Shown here piece by piece: positions 24,681 through 37,130 of a stretch of 64,000 nucleotides of DNA. The notes beneath the pieces were generated by a model. That model saw only the letters and a program-made list of their open reading frames with translations, was not told where the DNA came from and did not search any database. Position 1 is the stretch's first letter. Each line of letters begins with the position of its first letter. Source of the stretch: Gymnothorax reevesii (lineage: Eukaryota; Chordata; Actinopteri; Anguilliformes; Muraenidae); NCBI GenBank assembly GCA_029721435.1, contig CM056573.1, positions 97,731,947-97,795,946 on the forward strand, read 5' to 3'. A program made the position numbers and the translations under genes.

Positions 24681-26677
24681 ACGTTTTCTGGAAGGGTACT
24701 CATCAGAACTAATGCCAATGCACTGCACTAATAGAGATGTCCACGTTTTAGTCGTGGGTGTTACGGCCGGAGATGATTTCGGCTTGTTTTATCCTTGATC
24801 CATCGTGTCAGTCGCGATGGTCAGCACGGCCAAAACGACATTACGCATGAGGACACACCCCTTCACGAGGGTCTCGTGATGCAGGCTTTTGCTTGACTGG
24901 ACATATTCGAAATTCTCCAACTACGCAGATGTGGATGTGCAAAAAATGGTGGACTTGAGGCTTGGCTGGTGGCAGAAATGAGGAAGTACAGGCATCTTGG
25001 GGACAGTGTGGCCTACTGTAGACACTGGCCCTACAGTTTGGGAGAATATTGGCTTACCTCAAAAGCTCCCGTAGTTTGCTCCAGTGGATTCTGTGGAAGC
25101 TCAAGGCAGCGCAACCATTCATGCACAAAACATTATTCAGTCTTTAGCTAGTTTGTGATTCTCACCCTTGCTTGAGTGACCTGGGTCAGGTATTCTCGCA
25201 TTTAAGCTGTTTTTCTTGGTGAATGGAAATGTGATGGATGACCCCTGTTGGATCTCGTGTCTATACCTACCAGGGTTTGTGATCCATGGCTGTGGCACTA
25301 AGGCAAAAGTGTAGCCCTTGTTCTCGCTCAGAAAGGCTGTTTGTCAGCTATGTTACTGCATGGAAGTCTCCAGCTCATGTTCAGATGATGTGGCGATCTC
25401 TAACTTAAATGCACTTTCCAAATTAAAATCTTTTATTTAGAAAGATGGAACATCAGCCAACGCTTTGCATGACCTGCATTAATTGCTGGACTGAGGTTTT
25501 ACATTGAACTGTAGTAAGGATTATTTTGTTGTAATGCTAGGTGCAGTCCTTTCAGTCACTGCAGTAGGGAAATATTTGGTTGTGGAAAAGCATCTGACTG
25601 AAATGCTCATTTTTAACAGGTAATGGTAACATACATCATCTGATGACACTTGGCCAATGTCTGCACTGCTTTGATTTTGCCATAAGCAAGACTGCAGTCC
25701 ATGGTGGGATCTATTGATTTCGCACAGTATCCTAATATTTCACGTGTCCTTGTGGACATTTCATACTTGTCAGAGAGGGGATTTGCTTGTCAGAGGGTGT
25801 GCGTGTAGCAGCAGACTTCCACTGACATGGAGGTGGCCATCAAGAGGCACATTTAGCGGTCAACCTTCCATCAAGTTCAAATGGATATTTTAACAGTTTT
25901 GCATTCTTTGACCAATTCAGATTTTTTATGGGGCGAATGTAAAATGGCGTGAATATGCATTTATGGCATCTGGTTGGATCTGTGCACCTCATCTCCCCTC
26001 AGTGCCAATAGCTTGGATGAAAGATGATGCCACTCCTTAAAACAAATCAGTTAAATTTTCTTGGGAATGTATCCTGTTAACATTGTTTTTGTGTTGTTAT
26101 AACAAATTCTTTATTGTGATGGCTGGAATGATTCCCAGAGCCCCAATTTGCACAGCTATTGTTTACATTTGCAAAGGACAGCAGCCTGGAGAGCGTCAGT
26201 GAGCATTTCAGTTCATTGTTGACTTTAGCACCAAGACTAGAAGGTGTGATTTGTCTTATTGGTACACATTGACATTGCAATCTGGTGGCTGTTCTCTTTG
26301 GGAGAGGATCATATATCCATTACATAGATTGGTTTTGGCTGGTGATCAAGTGTCTGAGCAAGAAAAGGGCCTGTCCTGACAAGCTGTTATTGAGTAATAA
26401 CAAATGCACTGAAATCCACTATTGAGGAATACAGCCATGACAAAGTCTGAGATGCTTGTCAATGTAAATTTTGATGTTGCAAATTATTTATTATTGTTTA
26501 TGATTCTGAAAATTTGAACTATAAGCAGTCATAATTTTGTTGGGGCATATAGTGTGGCAGGCTTGCAAAGATTTGATTTGATTTTGCCTGGTTGAACTCA
26601 ATAGCTATTTTTTTCATCAGTTCCATCAAAAATCTTAGCACTGTGCTTACTTGCAGTGTGTCATTCTGAGACTTTTT

Positions 26678-28416
26678 GGGTCATTCCATGCCAAGTGAGA
26701 ACACACTTGGTCCATCATGGTCTTAGATTTTCTTGTAGCTTTGCTCATTTATTCATTTTGGCCCAAATAACAACTTTGCCAAATTTTTTGGAAATTGGGC
26801 CATCGGAATGGGTTTTACAGCACTTTAAGAAACGGCCACTAGGTGGCACTATACAGAGATTGTGTAAAATGCCCCTCAGAAAGATCCCTGTTACATGAAA
26901 ACTGCAATAGATTCATGCCTGTAAATAAGTGTGATGAGGGACAAGGCCCATGTCTTGGGAACTGAAAAGAGAAATTTTGGAAAAAGTCTTTGGTTGCCAT
27001 GCAGTGGGTCCTCAGAGTTGACAAAAATTTGCCAATAGTTAGTCATTCTATTCTAAGAAGATAGGAACCACATTCCCAAGTATAAAACGATATCCAATAT
27101 ATTTAAAGAGTATGTGGGGTGCTTTTCCTATACTTCCTTGTACAGTTGTGTATATTTGCTGTACATTACGTCACATGTATATTCCCTGAAAATTGAACAT
27201 ATTATGGCAATATTTCATCCTGAATAGGCAAATGTATAACTTTCTCTCACTTTTACCACAAAATATAGGTCTTAGACTGTTACTTATCTTGAATTGAGGA
27301 GGTTTGGAGTTGGCCCCGGGGTCTTACCGGGCCCCCCAAAAAGGGACTTTTTCTGCTGCACCAACTTTGAAATGGTCAATCTGAAAAACTAATGATATAA
27401 TAAAGAGTTTTTACATTTAATAATGAGATTCTACATGGAATTAAAGATTTATGTCATTAGTTCTTCTATATTGTGTTCCATGATTGAATTACAAGGGTCT
27501 CAAAAGTGAAAAAAATTTTGCCATGTCCAAATTTTTAGCTCACCTGACGACGAAGTCAGATGAGCTTATGTCATGGCCAGTTTGTTCGTCGTTGTCGTTT
27601 GTCGTCCGTAAACATCTTCTCCTCCGAAACCACTGGGGCTATGAAGCTGAAACTTGACAGGTACCTTCCTACCCATGAGGACACCAAAATTTGTTCAAGG
27701 CGTTCCAATCCGATTTCAAACATGGCCGCCACGGCGGCCATATTGAAAATCACATAATTGGCCATCTGAAAGCTATTTATGCACATATTCAGCTGAATTT
27801 TGCTATGTAGTCAGTTCGAGGCAAGATACGTCACATATCATACGGCTTTTCCCGTATTTTGAATTTTGACCTTGCTTTGACCTTCAACTTTGTACGACCC
27901 CTCTAAGTTACACTGAAACCTTTAAAACGCTTCTTCTCTAAAACTACTTGACCAATGAAGCTGAAACTTGACAAGTATCTTTCCATCCATTAGTACACTA
28001 AATTTGTTCAAGGCGTTTCCCTTGAGTGGTTAGGTGAGCTACAAGGCCTGTGGCACTATTTTTGGTAATTTGAGGACCCACAGCACGGCAACCAAAGACT
28101 TTTTAAGGAATTTCTCTTTTCAGTTCCCAAGACATGGGTCTTGTCCTTCATCATGCTTATTTACTGGCATGAATCTATTGCAGTTTCATGTAACAGGGAT
28201 CTTTCTGAGCGGCATTTTTCCACAATCTCTGTACAGTGCCATCTAGTGGCCGTTTTTCAAAGTGCCGTAAAACCAATTCCGGTGGTCCAATTTCCAAAGA
28301 ATTTGGCAGAGTTGTTATTTGGGCCAAAATAAACAAATGAGCAAAACTACAGGAAAATCTAAGACCATTATGGCCCAAATTGTGCCCCAAGCTTCTCACT
28401 TGGCATGAAATGACCC
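26678..28416. mobile_element. Foldback element with about 355-bp inverted arms
   Basis: The left arm (26678-27033) starts GGGTCATTCCATGCCAAGTG, and the right arm (28060-28416) ends with the inverse CACTTGGCATGAAATGACCC. The arms stay matched through AAACGGCCACTAGGTGGCAC against GTGCCATCTAGTGGCCGTTT and GACCCACTGC/GGACCCACAGC near the inner ends. The 1-kb centre includes a hairpin-capped element (27536-28059). The mirrored short reading frames in the two arms are a by-product of the inversion, not genes. Confidence 0.8.
27536..28059 (+). mobile_element. Hairpin-capped Helentron/HINE-like element (copy a)
   Basis: The 5' end TAGCTCACCTGAC folds with GTCAGATGAGCT. A GTC-rich tract follows (TTCGTCGTTGTCGTTTGTCG, then TCCGTAAAC). 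Two diverged copies of an approximately 95-bp module come next (27611-27706 and 27927-28019). Both contain ATGAAGCTGAAACTTGACA and TTTGTTCAAGGCGTT. The inverse terminal motif AGGTGAGCTA ends at 28041, then a short GGCC..GGC hairpin-like stretch and CTATTT. No open frame is supported. This order is the structure known for Helentron-associated elements. Confidence 0.6.
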
Positions 28417-29676
28417 TTTGATAGAAGTAGTCCTGAATTGATGAGAAGAAATGAATGAGCTGTTACCTCCAGTGTTATTCTGTGGCGAATTGCACTAATA
28501 TATGTTGGCCAGAAAGATTTGCATGAAGAAAATAAATTCTTTTGACAGATGATTATTGATTTTGGTACAATTTACTGGGTATCATTAACATATTACACAT
28601 CAATAAGATAAGTACAATAAGTATTTTTATTCTGGCAGTATTTCATCAGGGTTTGCAGCAGCACCATGGTACAGCTTGTGTTTTTTCTTATGTTTTAAGA
28701 ACAAATACCGTCTGTCTTAGAAATAATTGCTGCTTTAAAGTGCATGAAAAAGTCTGGGGAAAAATACTTGAGCTGACTATAATAGGCATATGTCCCCACA
28801 GCATGCCTGCTGTAAGACATGAGAAGACAAAACCTTAAAAGTGAATCCCAGTGAGTGAATGACTATGAATGTGTTATTTTCTTCCATTTCTCCAATATAT
28901 GTGTATAGATTCGAAATAAATTTATATTCACCTTCTTACTGGCCAGTATTGAATCACACAAGTTAAATACGTGATTGCAAATCATTTTTATTTTTTGAAG
29001 TCCTGGGCAGTTTTATGTGGAGATAAAGTATATGCTACCTGTTGCACAAACCATTCAATTTGTAGTTAGAGTATGCGGTTTTTTTTATCCCTATTTGCAC
29101 ATTTTTAATCAAGTTCTATGTTTTAAAGCATAGGAATTCTGAGGGACTTCAGAAGAAATATTAGCTTTTTAATGGAATTCAGGACATCTAAATCACTTTA
29201 AAGTGTCCTATTAATGTGTCTGGCTACATGGACAAATCAAAGAAAAGGGAGCAATACAACATGAGTAAAAAGAGGACACATTTAAATCCTGAACTAAGTG
29301 CCTAAGTCACCCTGGTCAAGTGCGAACAACCTCAGACTCAGCAGTTGGTCAATGTGCTTTTGTGTCATGGGCTCTGGAGGCTCCGAGACTGGAAACAAGT
29401 CCATCGGCGAAGGTCGGAGCAGCTGACAAGAGTGGAATGTGCATGAAGGGATGTGCTAAAATTGTGGGGGCAGGAGCAGGAAGAAGTTAGTGGTGCTTAT
29501 CCTGCCTCCCCATAGGAACCTTATCTCCTGCTTGGAGCAACACACTCCCTTTCCGGTAATAGGTTGTGAATGAGTAACAAAACTTCAACCAGTAATTACC
29601 TAAATGGGGGTCACATTGTGGTCCTCTTGAATCAATTTAAGATCAGCCAGCTGAGAATCTGTGAAAAACCCCAACT
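28417..29676. other. No gene or element recognised
   Basis: The region is AT-rich with short unsupported frames only. No terminal repeats pair within it. Confidence 0.5.
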
Positions 29677-29677
29677 T

Positions 29678-31153
29678 GGAAAAAGTTTGGATGGTACGAA
29701 AATGCACATAAAAACAGAGTAGTGATTTCTAAATTTACTTTGACTTGTATTTTATTGCAGACAGTATAAAGTCAAGAAAATCAATGCTGCTATTAAAGCC
29801 TGCCATATATTCTTAAAAGTGTTTGGATCTGGAAAATTTAGGATTTGTAATGAAGTAAAAAAAAAAAAGTTGAATAATGATGTGATTTGAAATGGCTGAT
29901 GTCACCACATGATTGTAATCACGATTTGGTTAAAAAGCAATATCTAGGAAATGCCTAGTCCCTCTGATGTAAAGATGGGCAGAGGATAACCAATTTGCCC
30001 ACAAATGTGTGAGAATCACAAAAAAAGAATTACAAACAAGTTTCCTCAAATAAAGATAGGTATGGATTTGGATGTTTCTCCCTCGATGGTGCATACCATA
30101 ATTAAAGATTCAAGGAAACTGGAGGAATTTCTGAGCATAATGGACAAGGGTGCCAGCCTGAGATGAATCCTGGAGATCTCAAATCACTCAGATGGCACTG
30201 CATCATGAGCAGTCATTTATCTATGTGATGGGCTCCAGATTACTTTAGTGAACCTTACTGAAGCACTACAATACGTAGTTACACAAATGCCATCTTAAAC
30301 TTTACTGATCAAAAAGTAAGTGTTTTTTTAACAATGTTCAGAATCACCATCGAATTCTCTGGGCTCGGAGGCATCTACGATGGGCCATCAAACAGTGGAA
30401 GATGGTCTGACAAATCAATATTTAGGTCATTTTTGGAGGAACTATACGCCATGCTCTCTAGACCCAAGAAATAAAGGAATATCCAGACGCACCAACCAGT
30501 CCTAAATCCATGCTCTGTCATGTAATGGAGTTGTCATTGCCCTTGGCAAGGATATCTTACACTTCTGCAAAGGCATCATTAATACTGAAAAGAATACTGC
30601 AATTTTGGAGCTAGTTTTGCTCTTGTCAAGAGGGAACATTTACCTGGGCCACCCATGCATAATTAACAAGACAATGCAAAACTGCAGTCTGTATGCAATA
30701 CAAAGACATGGCTGCGTAAGAGGAGGGTGCAGATCCTGGGCCCAGCTGGCTGCAGTCCCGACTTGTCCCTCTTAGAGACCTGTGACGCATTGTGAATTAC
30801 AACGAAGGCCCTATCCTGTTGCATTGCTTAGACTTGTTTGCCGGAAGAATAGGACAAAATTATATCTGAAGCACTTAATCAGTTGGTGTCTTTGGTCCTT
30901 AAATCTTTATGAAGTTTTGTGATAAAGGATGGCTATATTACAAGGTGGTAAATATTTTACTGCTCCAACTTTTTTTTTGAAAAATGTTCCTAAAATCAAA
31001 ATTGAAATGTGTATATTTCAAAAATCTATAAAATTTATTTGCTGAAGCACAAAATAATGTGCAGTTTGTTGTTTTCAATATTATACAGATGAAAAATAAT
31101 TTACAAATCCACTGCTTTCAGTTTTTAATACCATCCCAACTCGCTCTGATGGA
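29678..31153 (+). mobile_element. Tc1-like element with ruined transposase
   Basis: The left terminal stretch (about 29678-29775, GTTTGGATGGTACGAAAATG then ACATAAAAACAGAG) and the right one (about 31060-31153, CAGTTTTTAATACCATCCC) are imperfect inverted repeats. Between them a plus-strand transposase can be followed only in pieces: a helix-turn-helix-like segment near 30090, GGGCCATCAAACAGTGG near 30380, and at 30672-30778 a run equivalent to NAK..CNTKTWLRKRRV..SPDLS. Many indels interrupt it. It is inactive. Confidence 0.7.
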
Positions 31154-32176
31154 GGTGTATAAAGGATTGGATATGGTTTAACAGCAGTTTCCTCCAGCTC
31201 ATATTTCTATCATCAGTTAATGTTTGTTGTGCTCACAAATATCTGTTGCTTTGCCAGTCTGCAGTATGTTCAGTTTTCAAACATTTGCTCAGTTTCGCCG
31301 GAGGATAATGAGTAGAAGAGAGCATCTTCCACCAGCACATTCTTTGGATTATACATAACTTTAATATCAGTAATAGATGGACATTTAACTAAGATACTCA
31401 TTCTGTGGTTTAAATGTATTTTGAAGAACGATTGATATCCAACCAGTCATGCTGAATTGTGCTGTCCAGGGAAGGAATGGTTCATATCAAGCTGAGCATG
31501 GCGAATTGAAAAAAGCAAAAGATAGTGTAGGGTCAAGATGTGACCTGATGTTTTAACCCAGCTGAAAGGGCATTTAACCTCTTAAGCCTCAACGCCCCCA
31601 GCATGTTTCCGAATAGCAACATCGTCATGCAGCATATCCACTTAATGGGAAGAAACTCGGCAAAAAGCTCATTTTAACCATTTTTACCTCAATCGAATAC
31701 AATTTAAGCACCAAGCAAGTAAATAAACATATAGTAAAACAAGAGCAATGCAGAGCGTGGCATATGCCCCCGCCTGTATGTTGACCAAGGGCATATTGAG
31801 ATGGCTGCTGTGGCGGCCATATTAGATATTGCAGGACGCTGGTTTTCGAAAGGAACCTTCCTCTAGCCTCTCCCAATACGCCATTAAGAAATGGCATCAA
31901 TCCGACGAGGGATTCTATTGTTATCCCACGGAAACGAAAAGTTAACGGAAGACGGATGGACATGGTGTCGACATAATGCCCCCTTTCCTCTTTGGAGGGC
32001 TTAAATGGATAATGTAATTCACACTCGACAATGAATGGTAGGCAGTTTTACATACATCTCCACAACGCACAACTCATTTCACTTCTCATGTGAACGCTGA
32101 TTTAGCGACCATGATAAGTTTACGTTGCGCTCTCTTCAGCAAACCCACTTTCGCTTCGTAGGAAAAGCAAAGCGTA

Positions 32177-34970
32177 GTGGGGGGCTTGAAGCAGCGACCA
32201 CAAGGGAAATCAAGGGGGAAGAGCATTAGTAATAACCTGAAATGTTTTTATTTAAATGCAATAAAAAATAAATTTCCAGAACTTGAGGCTGTAATGATTA
32301 GTGAGGGCTATGACATAGTTGGGATTACAGAGACATGGCTAAGTGAAGAGGATGGAGATGAATATAACATAAAAGGTTATAAGCTCTTTAGGAAGGATAG
32401 ATGTAATAGGCGAGGAGGGGGCATAGCACTCTATGTGAACGAAAACATTAATGTACAGGAAATTCCCAAAATTGAACATTCCTTTTCATGTGAAGATATC
32501 TGGGTCAAGCTCATCGGAGATTTAAACAAAGGAGTATGCTATCGACCACCAGCTTTGGACAGTACAATCAATGAAATGCTTTTTAGGAGGATTACGCAAG
32601 CTTGTAGAGGTGGTGGGACTATTATTATGGGTGACTTAAATTATCCTGGTATCAATTGGGAAACGGTGAAAGGACAGGGTAGGGGGGAGGAAGAATTTCT
32701 AGATGTTATAAATGATTATTTCTTGGTGCAGTATGTCAATAAACCTACCAGAAAGAAGGCAATTTTAGACTTAGTGCTCTGTAATGACCTGATAGAATTA
32801 GCAATGTTGAGGTACTGGAGCCACTTGGGACAAGTAGTCACTCTGCTGTTAATTTTGATGTTTCATGGGAAGTTAAAAAGGTGTATTCTAAAACAAAAAT
32901 TTTCAATTTTAGGCGAGCAAACTTTGACAGGATGCGCTCATATCTAGATTAAATAAAATGGGGGACACTCCTGGACTGCGAGTCCGTAAATGAGATGTGG
33001 GAAAGATTTATGGGGGTTTTACTTGAATCACAATGCAGATTCATTCCAAAGGTGTCCAAAAGTAAGCTGAAAAAGCAGAATCCTCAGTGGATGACCAAAA
33101 GTATTCGTAGGATTTTGAGGAAAAAAAGTAATCTTTATAAGATGTACATAAAACATAATGAGAACACTAAGGCTGAATACTGTAAAATGCGGGCTGTGGT
33201 CAAAAAAGAGCTGAGGAATGCTAGAAGACTGTATGAAAGACAAATTGCAGAGGGGGCAAAAACTAACCCTAAGCGCTTCTTTCAGTACTGTAGCAGAAAA
33301 AGGAAAATTAAAGAGCAGGTTAAGTGCATAAAGAATAAAAACGGATCGCTGCTATGTGATAACGAGGATATTGCGGATGCCTTTAAAAGTTACTTTGTTG
33401 AGAATTTTACCTCAGAGGGGGTCTTTATTTGGCCAGAGGGCATGTCAAATGCTCAAGATTATTTAGCGGAAATTGAGGTTCGGGATAACGAAGTATTAGA
33501 CAAGTTGTATAAACTAAAGGCAGATAAGGCGGTGGGTCCTGGTGGCTTACTTCTAGAGTGCTGGGGGAAGTTGGTGAGATCATCTTGAAGCCACTATCTG
33601 CCATCTTCAGACTGTCTTTAGAAACTGGAGAAATACCAAATGATTGGAAACACGGCAATATAATACCAATATATAAGAAAGAGGACCGTACCGAGCCAGG
33701 AAACTACAGGCCAGTCAGTTTAACTTGCATTGCGTGCAAAATATTGGAATCTATCATAAAAGATGAGCTGGACTTATTTCTTGAACGTAACAGTATCTTG
33801 AGGGATTGCCAACGTTTTCGTAAGGGAAGGTCATGCCTAACAAACCCTCTGGAATTTTTTGAAGAGGCCACCAGGACTTATGACCAGAGCAGGGCTTGTG
33901 ACATCATATACTTGGATTTTCAGAAAGCATTCGATACAGTACCGCATAAGAAACTAATTTTTAAAATGAGCTCCATTGGAGTTACAGGAGGTATTCTGAA
34001 GTGGATTCAAAACTGGTCACAGGACAGAACACAAAGAGTGGTGGTCAGTGATATCTCATCTGAGCTAGGTATGGTGGAGAGTGGCGTCCCCCAGGGATCA
34101 GTGTTGGGACCCCTGCTGTTCCTTATCTACATTAATGACCTTGATAGGAATATTTAGAGCAGATTGGTGAAATTTGCAGATGATACTAAATTGGGGGGTT
34201 TGGAAAATAGTTTAGGGTCCACTAAAGTGATTCAGGACAATTTGGATAGAATCCAGAATTGGACAGAAATGTGGCAAATGAAATTTAATCTAGCAAAATT
34301 TAAAGCTGTACATGTAGGTAATCAGAACATTAGACGGGATTACTTCATGCATAAAACTGGAATGTGCTGCACACGAGTGATTGTTGACCAAACCCTCACA
34401 GGTTCTAGCCATTGTGCCGTAGCAGTTAAAAAAGCCAATCGGATGCTGGGATACATTGCCAAAAGTATTGAGTACAAATCTAAGGAGGTGATGCTTCTTT
34501 TGTTCAACACGTTCATTAGACCTCCTCTGGAGTTTTGTGTACAGTTCTGGGGACCATACTTTAAGAAAGATATAGAGGTTCTAGAGAAAGTTCAGAGAAG
34601 AGCCACCAAGCTTATTCCAGGTATGAAAGATGAAAGCTAAGAGAAGAGGCTGAAGATCCTTAATCTCTTAAGCCTATGGAAAAGGAGACTAAGGGGTGAT
34701 TTGATTGAGGTCTTTAAATATGTTAAAGGGATTAATAAAGTGAATTATGTAGGATTCCTTCGAGCAAGTGTTGTGAGTAGAACTCAGGGTCACAAATGGA
34801 AGTTGACCAAAGGTAAATTTAGCACTGATATTCGGAAATATTTCTTCACCCAAAGAGTAATTACAATGTGGAATAGCTTACCTGACCATACTGTTGAGGC
34901 AGAGACCTTGGGGGTTTTCAAGAGCAGGCTTGACTTAAAGCTAGATACCATTAAGTCATTGAGTATCTGA
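32177..34970 (+). pseudogene. CR1-like LINE ORF2 (endonuclease + reverse transcriptase), broken
   Basis: This is the replication protein of a non-LTR retrotransposon. The apurinic-type endonuclease is read from 32177: ITETWLSEE, then RRGGGIALYV, then MGDLNYPGINW. The HSAV-type motif after about 32808 has moved to another frame. A central segment runs from 32995 (QWMTKSIRRILRKKSNLYK). The reverse transcriptase runs from 33558 with NYRPVSLT, LDFQKAFDTVPH and GVPQGSVLGPLLFLIYINDL. A TAG at 34155 lies just before the catalytic FADDTKL. The C-terminal part reads VLEKVQRRATKLIPG and continues to about 34970. At least three frameshifts or stops break it. The 5' end is truncated, with no ORF1. Confidence 0.9.
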
Positions 34971-35055
34971 ATGGATATATTCACAATAGTATAAAGAAAC
35001 TGGCATGCTTAGTTGGGCTGAAAGGCCTGTTCTAGCCATTCATGTTATGTTATGA
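34971..35055 (+). repeat. LINE 3' end with TTATG tail
   Basis: After the coding region the element ends GGGCTGAAAGGCCTGTTCTAG and then CATGTTATGTTATGATG. The short repeated TTATG tail is the 3' terminus expected for a CR1/L2-like element primed at its target. The tail fixes the plus orientation. Confidence 0.75.
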
Positions 35056-35224
35056 TGTCAGAAAGTGTTTTAATTACCGGTTTTTTATTTCACTATTTAG
35101 ATTTTGCGCATTTCTAAGGGGAATAGAAACGCACCTGCAGATTGAGAACGATGTCCGATGTTATTGGCCCAAAAACACAGTCTGCTTTGTGACCGCAGAC
35201 TGTTTGTGACACAGTTTTGAGTCT

Positions 35225-35397
35225 TGTTGATACTAGCTTTGGGTGCTTTCGTCCAGTGGCGAGTGGTTTAATTTTGCATTTATAAATAGGCGCTCTTAGA
35301 TTTCGATGTGTCCGCTCCTAAATTTTGGCTCGCGCTCCTAACTTTTTGAACTTGGGAGCGCAGCGCTACCAAGCAAAAAAGTAAATTTCGAGCCCTG
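35225..35397. mobile_element. hAT-type right end (TTTCGAGCCCTG)
   Basis: The stretch ends AAATTTCGAGCCCTG, whose inverse CAGGGCTCGAAATTT is a well-known hAT-type terminus. The subterminal stretch GCTCCTAACTTTTTGAACTTGGGAGCGC is echoed at 36575-36620 (CACCCAACTTTTTCAGGTTGGGAGCGC) in the same orientation, so related sequence extends over 35.2-36.6 kb. No transposase was identified. Confidence 0.45.
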
Positions 35398-36644
35398 TGA
35401 TGGATTAGGATGGATGCGGATTTCCACTCTGATCTGAAGTTCCGCATGTGTATGATTATTCATGCAGTATGTATGAAATTGGCGACTGGTTGGTCTGAGT
35501 GCAAGATTATTTATTTTCATTGGAGTACAATAAAGATGAGAAAAGCTGAAGTTCTTCTAGATTTATAGTCCGTTTTTTTTGGGGTTCCAATAATTGGCAA
35601 GCTGTCAGAGGAATAATATTGTGTCGATTGCAGCAAATGTTCAAATCTGATTCAAAATCTAACTGGTGACGCCTGCCTAATGTACTCCAGCGATGACCAT
35701 AGACTTATCAGCGCAATGCCTCAAATATGAATGTGTCACTAGTGTACGGTCATGAAGCAGACTATTTTTTTTGGGGCTGATAACGTCATACTCACTCTCT
35801 GTGTGGGTTTCCATTACCCTTCGAAATGCGCAAAACCTACATGGCGAAATAAAAAAAAGGTAAATAATAATAATTATTATTATAATAAGCCGTCCTACTA
35901 CATTGTTAACGGTGAAAGAATTTCTTGAAACTTTGTGCAAACGTACTTGGCATACTGCACCTACTTTTTACCAAATACTTAGGATGGATCACTTCGGAAA
36001 CTATATTAATTTTAATTTTAAACTTAAATTAGTGATAAAAAATGTAGGCAAATTATGCTTTTTATGGCTTCAATTCCTCCTCGGTCTCATATTTTCAAAG
36101 CAATTAAGCCTATTTTGGTGTCAAATTGTTCCTTGGGATGTCAGCAACAATAACAGTTATAAATTTTAGGACTAGCACTGTGATAACTGGGAATTATTCA
36201 TTGATTTATCCCCATATGTTGGTTTTAGGGGGGTGCTCATCTAAATTTGGCCATAATTTTTCTATGAATGATTCAGTTTATGTACAGGGAAGGGTTTGAT
36301 AGAAAGTTGTCCCTTGGGGAAATTGAGACTTGTACATACATTCAGACTTTAATGATAACTCTCCAAAATGATAACTGTATTGATAAATTTTTCAAACATT
36401 CTTGGAAACATCAATATCTACTTTTCAGTTCACAAAGTTCTTTCTGATAATGTTTCTTAAATAAATGCAGCAACAACTGGTAGTCCGTTCAGCTATCTTT
36501 ATTTGAGCTTGTTAATATTTAGAAAAGTATCCCAGTACTTTGCGTGAGACCAGTTTTGGCCTACGCACCTACATTTTGGCCTGCGCACCCAACTTTTTCA
36601 GGTTGGGAGCGCATGAGCTCCTAGGTCTGAAAGTTAGTGGCTGG

Positions 36645-37130
36645 TTGCAAGTTTACTGGCAGGTGATTCTGAATGTCAAGACAGGGTTTTAAATACAAAA
36701 ATTTGAAAGTCCTCCTTGCTGTTTTCCAGGACAATTTTTATTTGCAGCCATAAAACAACAAATCAATATGCATCAAATAGTAGGTTATTAACTGCTGGTC
36801 TATCAGTGGGGGCCCTTTGTCAGCTCAAGCATTTTTTTTCTGAATACACACTTAACATCAGTCTTTCCGCTTTCCGTGTCCCCCCCCCCCCCCCCAAATG
36901 AAAACTGTGTGCTACATGAGGATCATCGCGGCCAAACAGCTGGTCAATTTTTTTTGCATTTGAAAGCCTGAGGCTCCAAGGTCTGTTTTCTTTATTCTCG
37001 AAGCTTTTCCGGCTGCTTTCTGACATTTTTCTCTGGTCTAGTAGTGGGTCAAACGCATGTTTAGACTGTTAACAGGGACAAGCAAGCCCATTGGTGAAAC
37101 AAATTTCCCAGCAAGCCTGCCTTCTTAAAA
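36645..37130. repeat. Dispersed repeat, inverted partner at 53645-54140
   Basis: Over about 490 bp this matches the reverse complement of 53645-54140. Shared landmarks include GATTCTGAATGTCAAGAC, AAAACAAC.AATCAATAT.CATCAAATAGTAGG, ATCAGTGGGGGCC and GGGAAATTTGTT. It includes a C-run at 36880-36895. It is probably part of a larger hAT-like family. A minus-strand frame (36820-37026) looks faintly protein-like but is not identified. Confidence 0.65.

Noticed and set aside
26656..28399. Similar short peptides on opposite strands (26656-26898 and 28175-28399)
   Set aside because: They are the two arms of the foldback element read in mirror frames, not a conserved protein.
36880..36895. C-run as an assembly gap or join
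   Set aside because: The flanking sequence aligns with the inverted copy at 53645-54140 across this position, so it is a homopolymer expansion.
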